DNA from: Antedon bifida
Lineage: Eukaryota; Echinodermata; Crinoidea; Comatulida; Antedonidae
DNA length: 64,000 nucleotides
Assembly (NCBI GenBank): GCA_963402885.1
Contig: OY727095.1
Span: 35,159,001-35,223,000 of the forward strand
Direction of reading: 5' to 3'
Shown: positions 49,912-61,080 of the stretch, in pieces
How positions within the stretch are numbered: position 1 is the stretch's first letter
How the letters are laid out: each line of letters opens with the position of its first letter
Notes under the pieces: generated by a model
What the model was told of the DNA's origin: nothing
Seen by the model: the letters and a program-made list of their open reading frames with translations, nothing else
Databases searched by the model: none
Position numbers and translations under genes: made by a program

Positions 49912-50289
49912 TATATAATGACTGTAACAAATTAGTTAGGTTACAGTAATATATAAGTGCTTTTTTTCGTTATTTATGTTGTTTTTTCAGCTCCGTTTCT
50001 GGATTAATTCTACGCTTTACATATTTACCGCCACCAACGACGACGACGACGTGAAATCCATCCTCGCTCAAAATGTATCGATAAAAAAGACCATTGTCAA
50101 TCATTTTGTTGACAACTGCACATTATTTAAAATAAAATTTAAATAATAATTTTATCCAGTTAAAAAAGAAAAGAATATCATAAACAAATATTTCTAAAAA
50201 ATACAATACATAAATTAAAACAAAATAAAATTTCAGTAAAATTAACCATGAATGACCTATTTGTAATAAGTCTGGCAAAACCATGTGCA

Positions 50290-50362
50290 GCCTCCGTGGC
50301 CTAATGGATAAGGCATCGGCCTCCTAAGCCGGGGATTGCGGGTTCGAGTCCCGTCGGAGGTG
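50290..50362 (+). tRNA. tRNA-Arg (anticodon CCT)
   Basis: A complete 73-nt cloverleaf without intron. The acceptor stem GCCTCCG pairs with CGGAGGT (first pair G-U, then G discriminator). The D arm is GCC...GGC, the anticodon stem is TCGGC/GCCGG with loop CTCCTAA (anticodon CCT, reads AGG), and the T arm is GCGGG/CCCGT with loop TTCGAGT (outermost pair G-T). The A box (TGGCCTAATGG) and B box (GGTTCGAGTCC) are both intact, and a pol III terminator TTTT begins at 50,363. CCA is not encoded, as expected for a nuclear gene. Confidence 0.97.
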
Positions 50363-51827
50363 TTTTATTTTTTCTTACAACAAAAAAAATTCTTTTTTTA
50401 AATATCAATATTGCATAATTAAACGAGTAAACACAGTAATTGTTTTTTTTGTTTAAATTAATTTGTTTGCCTAAATTAGACCAAAAATTAATTAATGTTC
50501 TTGATTCACCTGTACTTCACTTTCTACAAATTAAATCACTTTTCTTTTACTTTTAATTTAATTTTGGACTGTTTCAAAAATAATTGTAGCTTCCAAATAA
50601 ATTTTAATTATTATTAATTATGCTGTCATCATTTTTTGGTAGGTAAACGATGGCAGATATAATAATATATTTTTGTGTATTTTATAATCTTCTGAAATTC
50701 TATTTTTTTTAAATATATAATATTTCATGCCAGTTTCAAATGCATTTCCATTTTATATTACTATGGACAATAAATTAATATCAGTATCAGATCATGCTTA
50801 CGTACCTCGAAGAATATAGGCTACCTGGGGAGTCTCCGAGCTGGATATCAAAAATCTATTATCACGTGTTAGCAAAAATGTAAAAGATTAGGAAGAAGAT
50901 TATCCAACGATATCTCTACTAATCTGGAAAGTCAGGTACACAATTGTCCAAGTCAAAGATCCTATTTCCGGTTGTATCCCCGAGGATGAGATCTCATTTT
51001 TAGATATTATAAATTTTTATGTCATTAAAATTGAATCCTTCTTGGTAGTTAATGTACTATTTCTGGCAATCCATTGTTGATGGGTGGATGAAAGAACAAT
51101 TTGAAGTCACTGATAATTGAATAAATTTAACGGGTTTTAAACGTTTGAAATCTGGTAGTACGTCATCATCATTTAAATTTACACATTTTCCCATCGTTTT
51201 AATTGAAACACTGTTTGTCGTCGTGTCATGATAGACTTTTCAAATAAAAAAAACATGATTATTTTCAAATTTCTGCCACACAATACAATCAGATACAAAA
51301 TGAAAGGAAAGTGAACAGACAAATAACGACAAATGTTATACAATTTCAAATCTCTATTTTTTTTGGTCACAAATAATCGGAAAGACCAGTAAAAATACTG
51401 TAAGTTGGAGGACTGCTTATCTGTTTGAATGATTACAATCGTACATTAAATAGATCGACGATTTGTGAGAGACCACCCAGGCCATCGTTTCTTTTTTAAC
51501 CGAAACACACTTTTTTAGAATGTTCATATCGGCTATCTCACATTTAATAAAACGTGTTTTGAGACCATTTCCTTTTCTTATTTACCAATCAAATGCGCTA
51601 GTTCTCAAAACAGAGATAATTTGTTTCCTCTCTGCCAGCCATAGATAAACACTGATATCTTTTTAAATCTTAGATATACATGTTTTGTTACTAGTGAATT
51701 CACAAAATATTATTACATTTTATTATGATAATTAAATAATAAAAAATTTATTTCTACTGTTCTCAGAACGAACAGTTTCGGATTTGTTTTAAAGAAAATA
51801 CATAACAAAGATTATGTTGTCGATATT

Positions 51828-52205
51828 ATTTAGTAAGCACTTGACGCATTGAGTCAGCGTGCTGCGTTGAGCAGGTAACGCGTTTTGCTCCATCAGACTG
51901 GCTTCCATCGCGTTTGTCAATATATTTAATAAGCCACTACACGTATTGAGTCAGCGTGCTGCGATGAACAGTAACGCGTTTTGCTCCACCAGACTGGCTT
52001 CCATCGCGTTTGTCAATATATTTAATAAGCTACTAGACGTATTGAGTTAACGTGCTGCGATGAACAGATAACGCGTTTTGCTCCACCAGACTGGCTTCCA
52101 TCGCGTTTGTCAATATATTTAATAAGCTACTAGACGCACTGAGTCAGCGTGCTGCGACGAACAGTAACGCGTTTTGCTCCACCAGAGTGGATTCCATCGC
52201 GTTGG
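51828..52205. repeat. 97-bp minisatellite, about four copies
   Basis: Units of 96-97 bp are anchored at 51,844, 51,941, 52,037 and 52,134. Each contains TGAGTCAGCGTGCTGCG (with variants), then ACGCGTTTTGCTCCACCAGA and GGCTTCCATCGCGTTTGTCA. The last unit is truncated and diverges after CATCGCGTTGG. Confidence 0.92.
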
Positions 52206-53249
52206 CCTGGACGCAACATGTGGTCGCTAGACAGAGACAGGCGTACAGGTCCTGCCATGAGTTCTTTGGCCCATACAAGGTGTAGTCTAGCGCTACCAGT
52301 GAAACATTTGGCCAATTTTCTCCAGACTATCGATATGTCGATTATGTCAAACAAATTTCATATTATGGTTTATGTTTATCCATAACATAAAACCGAGAAA
52401 AATTTCATCTTTATTATTGGTCTAATACAAAAGTCTTAAACTTCGTTATAATAATATGTGGTATAGGCCAAACCTATTTTCATTTCATTTCTATAATTTT
52501 ATTCATCCAAAAGAGAAATATCATCCTAGCTTATATAACCTACAACGTGCCGTATTTGTCTATAATGCGGAGATGTCTATCAGCTTGATTAGCTTGAATC
52601 CAGTCAGTTATTCCGGGGTAAAAGGGTAACACTGGGTAAGCCATCTCCGTTTTCATCTCATTACTATGTATAAATAGAATAGATGACTCTGGATATAGAA
52701 ACTTTCTATTTACATCAAATCTCCTATAATAGAATCTTAATATTGGCAATTTTCATTCAATTAAATACTTTGGATTATCGGATGTATATTTTTGCCGAGA
52801 TAGGCATTGATTTTTTGTTTTACTTTCGGGTAGGCCGACAAAGAAGAATACCCTACATAGAGAGGTGATTGGGGTGGACGGCCATCCAACTATGCCAAAA
52901 TTGAAAATATTAAAAAAAAATGACATTTGTATTAGATACCAGTATATATAACAGAAGATTCGTGTTCAATATAATAATTATTTTTTTAATTTCATTTTCT
53001 TCTTGTTTATACATAATATGAAACATTGTTGTTATTCAACTTAAATACTATCGAATTAAAACCGATATTGCACGTAACCCTCTTCACGGTAATCAAAATA
53101 CAGGCATAGGCCCAATAATATTAGGATATTTTTTATTGGTGATAGTCAGTCCGCCGACTCGAGACCTGGCCCAAAATTATAACATTACAACGAGATTCTC
53201 AGGGTTTAAATTTGATAAAATATCCGTCCAGACAATACTGATCCCACTG

Positions 53250-53379
53250 TACTTGGACGTAACACAAGAACGCAGTGTGTACCGCAAGCAATACTTTGAC
53301 CAATGACAAGGGGTAGTTTGGATAATCCATCGCTTGTGATTGGTCAAACGTTGCGCCGCGTTCAAGTGGTAACCAAGCC
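53250..53379. mobile_element. CCAAT-hairpin MITE, further copy
   Basis: The left half holds TACTTTGACCAATGACAAG and the right half CGCTTGTGATTGGTCAAACG, inverted with respect to each other. It ends in GTGGTAACCAAGCC. Confidence 0.65.
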
Positions 53380-54353
53380 AACGAGGCGACAAGGCAGGCC
53401 CTACACCGATACGTATTAAACATACTTGCTGTCTAAGACTCAAAGAACATCCACCGAAACTAAATGAATGCTATTTGGATGCGTAATAATTGGACGGTGT
53501 CTTTGAATCAACGTTTTAAAAATTCTACATTAAATTAACAACAGATTCTGTTATACATATACATATTTTTTATATACACTTATTTTAACTTAATATAAAT
53601 AATGAGTCGCTTTGTACATTATGTTATAGGCCCATAAAGCAGTTCGACTTTTCGTCAAGGTATCGAACTAATATTATAAATAATTATAAATACATTAGGT
53701 AATATTTTACAAAATAAATACAAAGTAATAAATATGCAACGTGATACTGGTATCACGTGATTGAATTAGTGAGAAAATAAAAAGTATTCTAGATACTTCG
53801 TTCTATTGTGATTAAAAACACAATGTTGTCTTATTTCTATTGTGCTTTGTCATACAATGTTCTTCTTTCTATTGTATTTTAACATACAATGTTGTCTCGT
53901 GTCATGTGTTTAAACCTACAACGTTGTGTTTTAATCATTCATTTGTTTTCATTTTCATGGAGGGATTATATCAAGATGACAGTGTTCGTATTAATAAATC
54001 TAAGATTCGTCACATAGCAGGTTAGTGGTCTAAAGACATTTTCCATTTTAGGTCGATTTGAAAATATACATACACACTGCTATAGGCAATGCCAGCAAGA
54101 CGTATGTCCACTGTATACTTAGTGTATTGAATAAAAATAAATACATTTTCTAAAACCTCTATCTTGTCCGACGGCCATTATGAAAGAATAATTGGAAGAG
54201 ACTTCGGTCAAAAGTCAGTTGCGAGTTTTTAAGCTATATTAGGCATTAACTGAGGTTTAAGAAAGAGGGTAATCATACTGATGTTCAGATTAGCTCAGCG
54301 TACATTATAGTAGGGCTACTATTGATTAGTATATAGAAATGTTCTGCTGTAGA

Positions 54354-54359
54354 TTTATT
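54354..54359 (-). terminator. Poly(A) signal AATAAA of the cystine-rich factor gene
   Basis: TTTATT on the plus strand reads AATAAA on the minus strand, about 230 bases after the stop codon at 54,588. Confidence 0.4.
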
Positions 54360-54587
54360 TCGCCCGTATCCGTCAATACGTTATAGCACATTCAAGCGTA
54401 TCTTCACAAGAACTAGTAAGACGTGGTTTTCTTATGTTCTTTGGTTATTATATCACCAGTGACACACTGATCATACAGTAGTACGTGTGTGTATGTGCGT
54501 GTCGTCGGTTTAGTGTCCGTACGGCACTGGCGACATACCCGGGGCCGTGTACCTTCTTCGTTGAATCCATACGTTTGGTGTTAATAC

Positions 54588-57206
54588 TCATGGCTTAGTA
54601 AGGTCATATATAGGATTTCCAGGTGTTACTTCACAGTCACATGAATAGCGCCAATCATAATGAGCATATTCCCAGTCATCTTGTTCAATCTCTGATTCGT
54701 ATAAGTGTGTAGGACGAGGTCCAACTTTTAGTCTTCTTAACTCAATACGTTTCGTTCGCTGTTTACAACGGCCAGCGCCTAAAACATAGGAAAACATTAA
54801 TAATATTGACATAACATTCTTTATAGTTACAAGTAGGCCTAATGTTTTAAACACTAACATTTGATTTAAAATTGTACATTGATTCCAAACTCGAATGAAA
54901 AATCTCTAATGTTTGTTCCCACTAGGGACGCAAGCGCAGTGATTATTTGACCAATCACAACCGATGAATGATCGGAAATGTCGCTTGTGATTGGTCAACT
55001 CGCTTGCGTTGCGTTTACGCCATAATTAACGACCAGGACATACGCTCAGAAACCGGGACTATACATCTCATTTTAATCCCTTCCGCAAAATATTAATATG
55101 AATGCCTACCTGTAAGACATGAATTTGTTTCGTCATTTCTTACGACATGGTTTCCCGATGGAAGACATATTGTTTCATGAATTTCTCTGGGAATAGTTCC
55201 TTCAGGAAAAGTAGTCTTCGCTGTACAGATTGTGCATAGCGGGTAAACACGATGGTCGTGGTCATGTGACGTGCGTCGACTTTCTCGGCATGCATCTCTC
55301 GACCAATTGGTTACACCTAAACAGATAACAGTTAGAAGTTATACTGGATACATTTTACACAGATTTCTAACACCCTCAATAGGGCAATTTTTTAAATAAC
55401 AAATAAATAAACGAATAAATAAATAACAAATAATAAACAATAAATATGTAACAAATAAATGTGTTGACAACACGGTGACATCATGCCTTGTATATACTTA
55501 AAGGTTTCTATGCGTGACTGTATTGCTTCCGAATATATGGGCGGTACCGGAGGTAGTTTAATGATTCTTTCTATAATTAATTTTATATACATGACATTTT
55601 AAACGTCGATATTCTACGTACTGAGAAGCTAATAGTAATCCCATGGAGCTATCTAATTTTATAGCTCCATGTTAATCCTAATGATATTAAATATTGGTAA
55701 GAACGATTGAATTACTTTGATTTATTGGTGGTTTGAATTGTTCGTTTATATATGTACTGTTAGAGTTTTCAGTTTGTAACGTCTCGTCGGTGGTTTCTAT
55801 AAAAGTAGTAAAATCTTCCTTCTTTTCTTTATTCTTTTTTTGAGCGTGTCTCTGTAAAATAAACAGAATACTTTTAAAATAAAATACGATCGAAATTGAT
55901 ATATTATTACTCAAATTATTGAGATATTGGTAAATTATACATAATACAGTAATGAATAATGAAGAGGCTACGGATATTCAGTTTACCATTGTTAGGAAGG
56001 AAATAAAATAGTAAATCACCATCTTCGTGCATAAAGCGACTCTAAGTAAGTGATTTGACCAATCACAAGCGATGAATTACTTGAACTGTCGCTTTTCATT
56101 GGTCAACTCACTTGCGTTTCGCTTACGTCCTTGTCCATAGTGGGAACCAAGCTTAAGGCGAAAGTATGAAAATGGGTGGAAAACCGGTGGAAAGATAACA
56201 TTTGGGTGCACCGTGTACTCAACTAACCATGGCACGCACAAACAATCAATTGATTTAACATAAATTTAAATTAAATACATAATAATTACCAATTTACGAA
56301 AGATACTCCCTCTGTGCTCTTTCGCTTCTGGATTCCGATGAGATCGTTTTAAGCGTAATCGAGTGACGTCAGATGAGTACTCTAATAACGTTACGTCTTG
56401 AAATGTTTCATTCTCTAAAAGTGTTCTACTTGTTGCCTATAACAAACATAATTCAATACACCATTAAAACATAAAAGAAAGTGCTAACTATTTTTCTATG
56501 ATGGAAAGAATGTTTACAAGTAATGAATGATGTTGACGGCAATGAATAATCCATAGAGTAGGGTGAAACCTTTTGCCTTGTTTGTGTGTTAGGTACAGGA
56601 CAAATTACTAAAGGTTTACCGTTAAATAACCCCCATAACTATTAGAAACAAATTAACTAATTGATAATAACTTACCGATTTTATATTGTCACCGTTTTTG
56701 CCCTTCAGGCGCAATAAAATGGATTCTACAAAAGAAATACATAAATGACATAAAACATGATGAAAAAGTAAATAATGAAACTTGTTTACCCTGTTAATGA
56801 ATCAACCATGTTAACGAATCAGATCACCACTTAATTAAGTAAGTGTATTCATGAAATCCCATGATTAGCTGGTGAATGAGACCATGGCTTCTCACTTCCA
56901 ATCGCAATCAAGCCAGGCTAACAATACAGTTTATTATTAAATGTCATGGGTTATAATAATAACAACGTCCCAGTACTTTTTGCCTCATTTTCATTTACTA
57001 TGGTATCCAGAAAGCTTGGCTTTAATAATATTCGAGTTCATCACGGTTATTTGTAGTCTAAAGTTGTACACGGTGTATGCTCGGCATATTATAAGTAAAC
57101 ATATATGTTATTGGAATAATAAGTTACCTGGTATATTGGCGCTATGTGACACAAGATTGCACAACATCATCATGTTGATACAAACAAAGAATAATCTTGA
57201 TAACAT
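54588..57206 (-). CDS. Secreted cystine-rich factor with pro-region, probably IL-17-like
   Basis: Six exons: 57,206-57,128; 56,725-56,676; 56,436-56,290; 55,851-55,716; 55,316-55,110; 54,778-54,588. Phases agree, giving 269 aa. Residues 1-24 form a signal peptide (MLSRLFFVCINMMMLCNLVSHSA). RLKR near residue 75-80 is a furin-type site, followed by a basic, Asn/Thr-rich linker. The C-terminal about 130 residues carry eight cysteines: DAC, PLCTIC, IPREIHETIC, NSC, GRC and the terminal SCDCEV. IP-x-x-I-x-E-x-x-C, then IELRRLK, then a W-x-Y block and a C-x-C end fit the order seen in IL-17 cytokines, a family of secreted signalling proteins. The second Cys pair of vertebrate IL-17 is not in its usual place, and a cleaved pro-region is more typical of neurotrophin or Spaetzle-type knots, so those remain alternatives. 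An AG acceptor abuts the ATG, suggesting a 5'UTR intron. Two MITEs sit in its introns. Confidence 0.65.
54911..55025. mobile_element. CCAAT-hairpin MITE in the last intron of the cystine-rich factor gene
   Basis: A well preserved core: TTTGACCAATCACAACCGAT on the left and GTCGCTTGTGATTGGTCAAC on the right, with ACTAGGGACGCAAGCGCA and CGCTTGCGTTGCG towards the ends. Confidence 0.7.
56040..56156. mobile_element. CCAAT-hairpin MITE in an intron of the cystine-rich factor gene
   Basis: TTTGACCAATCACAAGCGAT and the inverted TCGCTTTTCATTGGTCAACT form the stem. The right end, AGTGGGAACCAAGCTTA, is intact. The left end is shortened, beginning inside the usual element. Confidence 0.7.
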
Positions 57207-59500
57207 CTGAAAAACAATCAAATTAACAAATAAGAATACGTAATAACACAAACAAGTTAGACGATCAATTGAGTTAAAAGCGAAACATTGTTTGCATTCA
57301 TTAATGAACCACATTGAAATAATATAAATATTTATATCCTAATTACTATGTAAATTAGATAGATATTAACACATTGTTTAACAATAACCTGAAATTGGTT
57401 TAAAATCCCTGTGTACAGAATTCGTCAAAAACTAATACAACAATGGAATGGAATTAGAGCGGATTATGTGGGGGGAACCAGGATGGAAATCAGTTAAAAA
57501 GACCGGCTGGTATAAACGCACTGACTGAGGTGGTTTATTTACAATCAAAATCACTGACGTCATGATCCATCCGCGTCATTCATAATCAAACAATTAACCA
57601 AAATTAATTAGTAAATCGATTACTTTTACTGTGGTTATGTGAGTTCCGTGTTTAACAACATCGCATAATACGTTGTCGTAACTTAGCGGTCAAAACATGA
57701 ATCCGTTGGGAAGGATATTTTTACTCATGTAAACAAATCCTATTTATCACAGACCACCTAACAAACTTGTACCAGAGTATCATTATGGCAATAATATAGT
57801 TGCACGAAAGAAAGCAATTTAAAGGATCCGTTGGGACTTGAACCTGACACAATTAAGTGAAGGAAGGCGGAAGGTTCTACCTCGACGGTCTTACCGACCG
57901 GAGAGTGTCTCAATTAGTAACTAAGTCTCGGAACAACAACAGTTACGCAACGATTTTATTTACGTCTTTTTGTGGTTAAGTTTGTCAAAAAATAAGTAAA
58001 GTGGATTTAATGTATGTAACTATAATTTGTATGGCCCGTGGAGTTTTTTCGTGAGAGCATTTAATTGCGATAGGCCTGGTATCCTAGATGCGATGTCATT
58101 GTTGTGACTAGAGGTAGTAGAGATTTCCGTTACATAATATCCTATTCCTACTTTTTTGACAGAAACAAATTAATATAATTTATAAAGCCATAAACCGAAT
58201 AAAAGTGGAAGAAATAAAATATAATATTTCAATGAACGGACATAGAAATGAAAAAAAAACTGTATATGTCATAATACTGAAGCCTGATGTGGTTATGGCA
58301 CATTTAACTAATTCGCATTAAATGTTATTTTAGGCGATAGTATCGGTATATATGCGGTAAGGTGTTGGTCATTACGAATTGGTAATTAGATTATTCACCA
58401 ATGTCGATTACCATAACGAACGCAAGTTTGTGTACGTACATTCGGCAATGTGTAAAAGATTTGATCAACACCTTGCATCATTCTATATTAATTTACATCG
58501 GGGAAGAGAAACACATATTTCGACAATATTTTGTAAACATTTGACTTTCTACACGTCTGCCATGAATCGTGGGAGTCGGATAGTATCGTAAACAATTTTT
58601 ATCAGTAACTTCTACCGGGGAGATTTCTTATAAGAACTCTTAAAAACAGGAAGGTACATGGGATATACAAGCCCATGGGTTAACATGTTTTGTTAAGTAG
58701 ATAACTCGATCTCTTTGGCGAATCCAGAAATGTTAAATATAGAGAGAGGGGGGTGGGAGTGGTGCGGGGTTTGCTATGCCTATGCTAAAATAATACCGGT
58801 ATCAACTGAGCGACAATGTACGATTTACATCTAACCCTATATCGTAATCAGTTATCAGTTATCGGGCTTGAACTCAACAAAACTTTACTGCAGTTATATA
58901 AAATTGAAAAAAGAATTGGAAAGAGGACAGACTTGTGACGAAAACCGACAAGAACAATTTACACAGTTAGAATTAAGGCCACACGGGAAAATAGGCCTAC
59001 TTCAAATATTCTAAAAAAACATTATTTATCAAAATTTAAAAATACTGAATTCGATATTACACTTCACTCAATTAAAATAATTATCGAGATATTAACCACC
59101 CTTCTCTACCTTTCTGTGAGTTTATAATGATGATCACTTTGACAAAGTCATCTTAATTAATAAGTCTAGGCCTATACTTTATAAAATCCTAGTCTGGAAG
59201 CTACCATAACTCTATCGTTCTTAAATAGTGTTCAAGTGTTTTAATTTAGGCACTTTAAAACCATCCCATGTTTCAACTAAGAACTTTATCCTATGATAAA
59301 CATATTGTAAAAAAACAGCAATAGGACAAACACTTTAACTGAAAAGATATGAACAAACATTATAGTAGGCCTATGTATTGTAAGAAATGAAAAAAATACA
59401 ACTCACCTTATTAAGAAAATGTTAGATACAATATATAAAAAACAAAATATGCCTTCAACCGCTCACCTCTCACTGTCAAATGAGACTTGAAGTATTCATC
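57207..59500. other. Upstream region of the cystine-rich factor gene
   Basis: No gene is recognised. A perfect TGACGTCA lies at 57,555-57,562, about 350 bp upstream of the start codon at 57,206. A tRNA-like segment is at 57,823-57,912. The remainder is AT-rich without visible structure. Confidence 0.5.
57823..57912 (-). repeat. tRNA-like remnant with intact B box
   Basis: On the minus strand GGTTCAAGTCC (57,844-57,834) matches the pol III B box and is followed by CAACGGATCC like a tRNA 3' end. An upstream CCGGTCGGTAAGACCG resembles a D arm, but the 5' end does not pair with the 3' end. A decayed tRNA or tRNA-derived SINE head is most likely. Confidence 0.3.
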
Positions 59501-59910
59501 GGTAAAAATAACCTTTTATATTCACCGCGCTCAACCAATGACGTAGCTTAGTATAACGGAAGCCCATTCTTATGTTGCCAATCGGAGCTAGAATACTACA
59601 GTTGCTTTTATCCGTGTGGGTAAGACGACCTGTTGTATACGGAACTTGTCGCCGCCGAAACCGCTGCACATGTGTACGGTGCACGTAACATACCGTTACC
59701 CCGTACCGTTTGCACTCGATTTGCACTGCATATGATAGACCGATATGCTTTAAATACTGGTCTGATCGTTAATCTTTGTTTGAACACTGGATACCATCCT
59801 TCAAGCTGGTGTATGATCCACCCCCATCCCACCCTCCAAAATGACACGTCTTCCCGACGGCAATAATCCTATGTCACAGAAGAGCAGCAAGAGGAAGGAG
59901 TAAATTCACA

Positions 59911-60298
59911 TTGCCTTACACATACTCTACGAGATATTCCCAATCTCTGAATGTTATACCACCTATGCCAAATTGCATATTAATGAACGGATCGCTAAAA
60001 ATTGCAGGAGCCAAAGCCTGGAATAAGATCTCTCTAAATATTCAAGATAGTTTGTCTATTAATAGTTTTAAAATTAATTATAAAAAGCATTTCTCAAAAA
60101 AATAATTGTTTTTCCATACTTTTTCTTTTTAACGTTCTATATTTTCTGATTGTTGTATTTTTTCTTGGATTTTTAATTCTTGTTTTTAAGTTGTATGCAG
60201 GACCATATTGAAAAACAGAAAATTGTGATCTTTTCTTTTCTGAATTATGTTATGCTGCTTAAATATGTTTTAATAAATAAAAAAATTAAAAAAAAATT
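59911..60298 (+). mobile_element. LINE fragment, C-terminus of reverse transcriptase ORF and 3' tail
   Basis: The frame ending at 60,105 reads YTYSTRYSQSLNVIPP, then GSLKIAGAKAWNKISLNI and SFKINYKKHFSKK, the usual C-terminal pattern of L2/CR1-like elements (TR, then G..WN.l...I, then sFK..lk). About 190 bp of 3'UTR follows and ends in an A-rich tail (TTTTAATAAATAAAAAAATT). Strongly 5'-truncated. Confidence 0.7.
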
Positions 60299-61060
60299 TA
60301 TATAGCCATGTATTTAATTATTGGTATTCTATTCATTTTAGCTATATACGGTTATTTACCAACCTGTCAATAACCGCTCATTACTTTTTAGTATATACTG
60401 TAGCACCTGTCAATACCCTAATTTAGTATACCTGGAAAATACTAATTCTGAATATGATCTAAAATTGGAAATATTGATTCAATAGTATAGTATTCCTTAT
60501 TTAGAAAATTCATTTCAATGTATATATCATGTGATTTAACCTATCTTTAAGATTGTAATTGTAATTATTTATTTTAATACTATAAGGCATTTGAATGCGT
60601 GGGCCAACGTTGTTTGTATAGTGGGTGTAGACAACTGGCGGAATGGGGTCAAATATTGAAAAAATGGGCCTAGATCTGCTTCAGGTCCAAAAACATCTAT
60701 GCCTAATTGTTTGCAATTCTGATGTATTGATTTTATAAAATAAAGAACCAGAGGACATAACAACCGAGTTCATGCTAACTATAATACCGCCTTTCAGATG
60801 AGAATGCGTAGCCGTTGCTAGCATATTGCGAGGCCCGGTTCCGTCATACGTACAGTAGAACTCTTTTTGCACCACGCATGCTACACCACGACATTATCAT
60901 AAAAACATACACTACCATAAAATATCATTTCCAATGGTAGGAACACGTGCACACCGCTCCTCCACCACACAAGAGATACAACTTGAGATCCAGCACTTTC
61001 TCTAATTAATATCATAATAACCTGACTAAAATTATTTATCATTACTAACACCGAAACTTA

Positions 61061-61080
61061 ACACACACACACACACACAC
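61061..61080. repeat. (AC)10 microsatellite
   Basis: Ten perfect AC dinucleotides. Confidence 0.95.

Larger units (their letters stand above)
50363..54587. other. Intergenic region between the tRNA and the cystine-rich factor gene
   Basis: No gene is recognised. It contains a four-copy 97-bp minisatellite (about 51,828-52,205) and a CCAAT-hairpin MITE (53,250-53,379). Open frames over the minisatellite are repeat artefacts. A GC-richer stretch at 54,480-54,580 falls beyond the 3' end of the next gene and shows no clear feature. Confidence 0.55.

Noticed and set aside
52149-52385. 78-codon plus-strand open frame
   Set aside because: It begins in the last unit of the 97-bp minisatellite and has a counterpart on the opposite strand. 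It is not a credible gene.
57823-57912. Functional tRNA gene on the minus strand
   Set aside because: The B box is good, but the acceptor stem does not pair and no anticodon arm can be drawn, so it is listed only as a remnant.
60681-60875. 64-codon minus-strand open frame with a protein-like look
   Set aside because: It is short, overlaps another frame, has no splice context and no family I can name.
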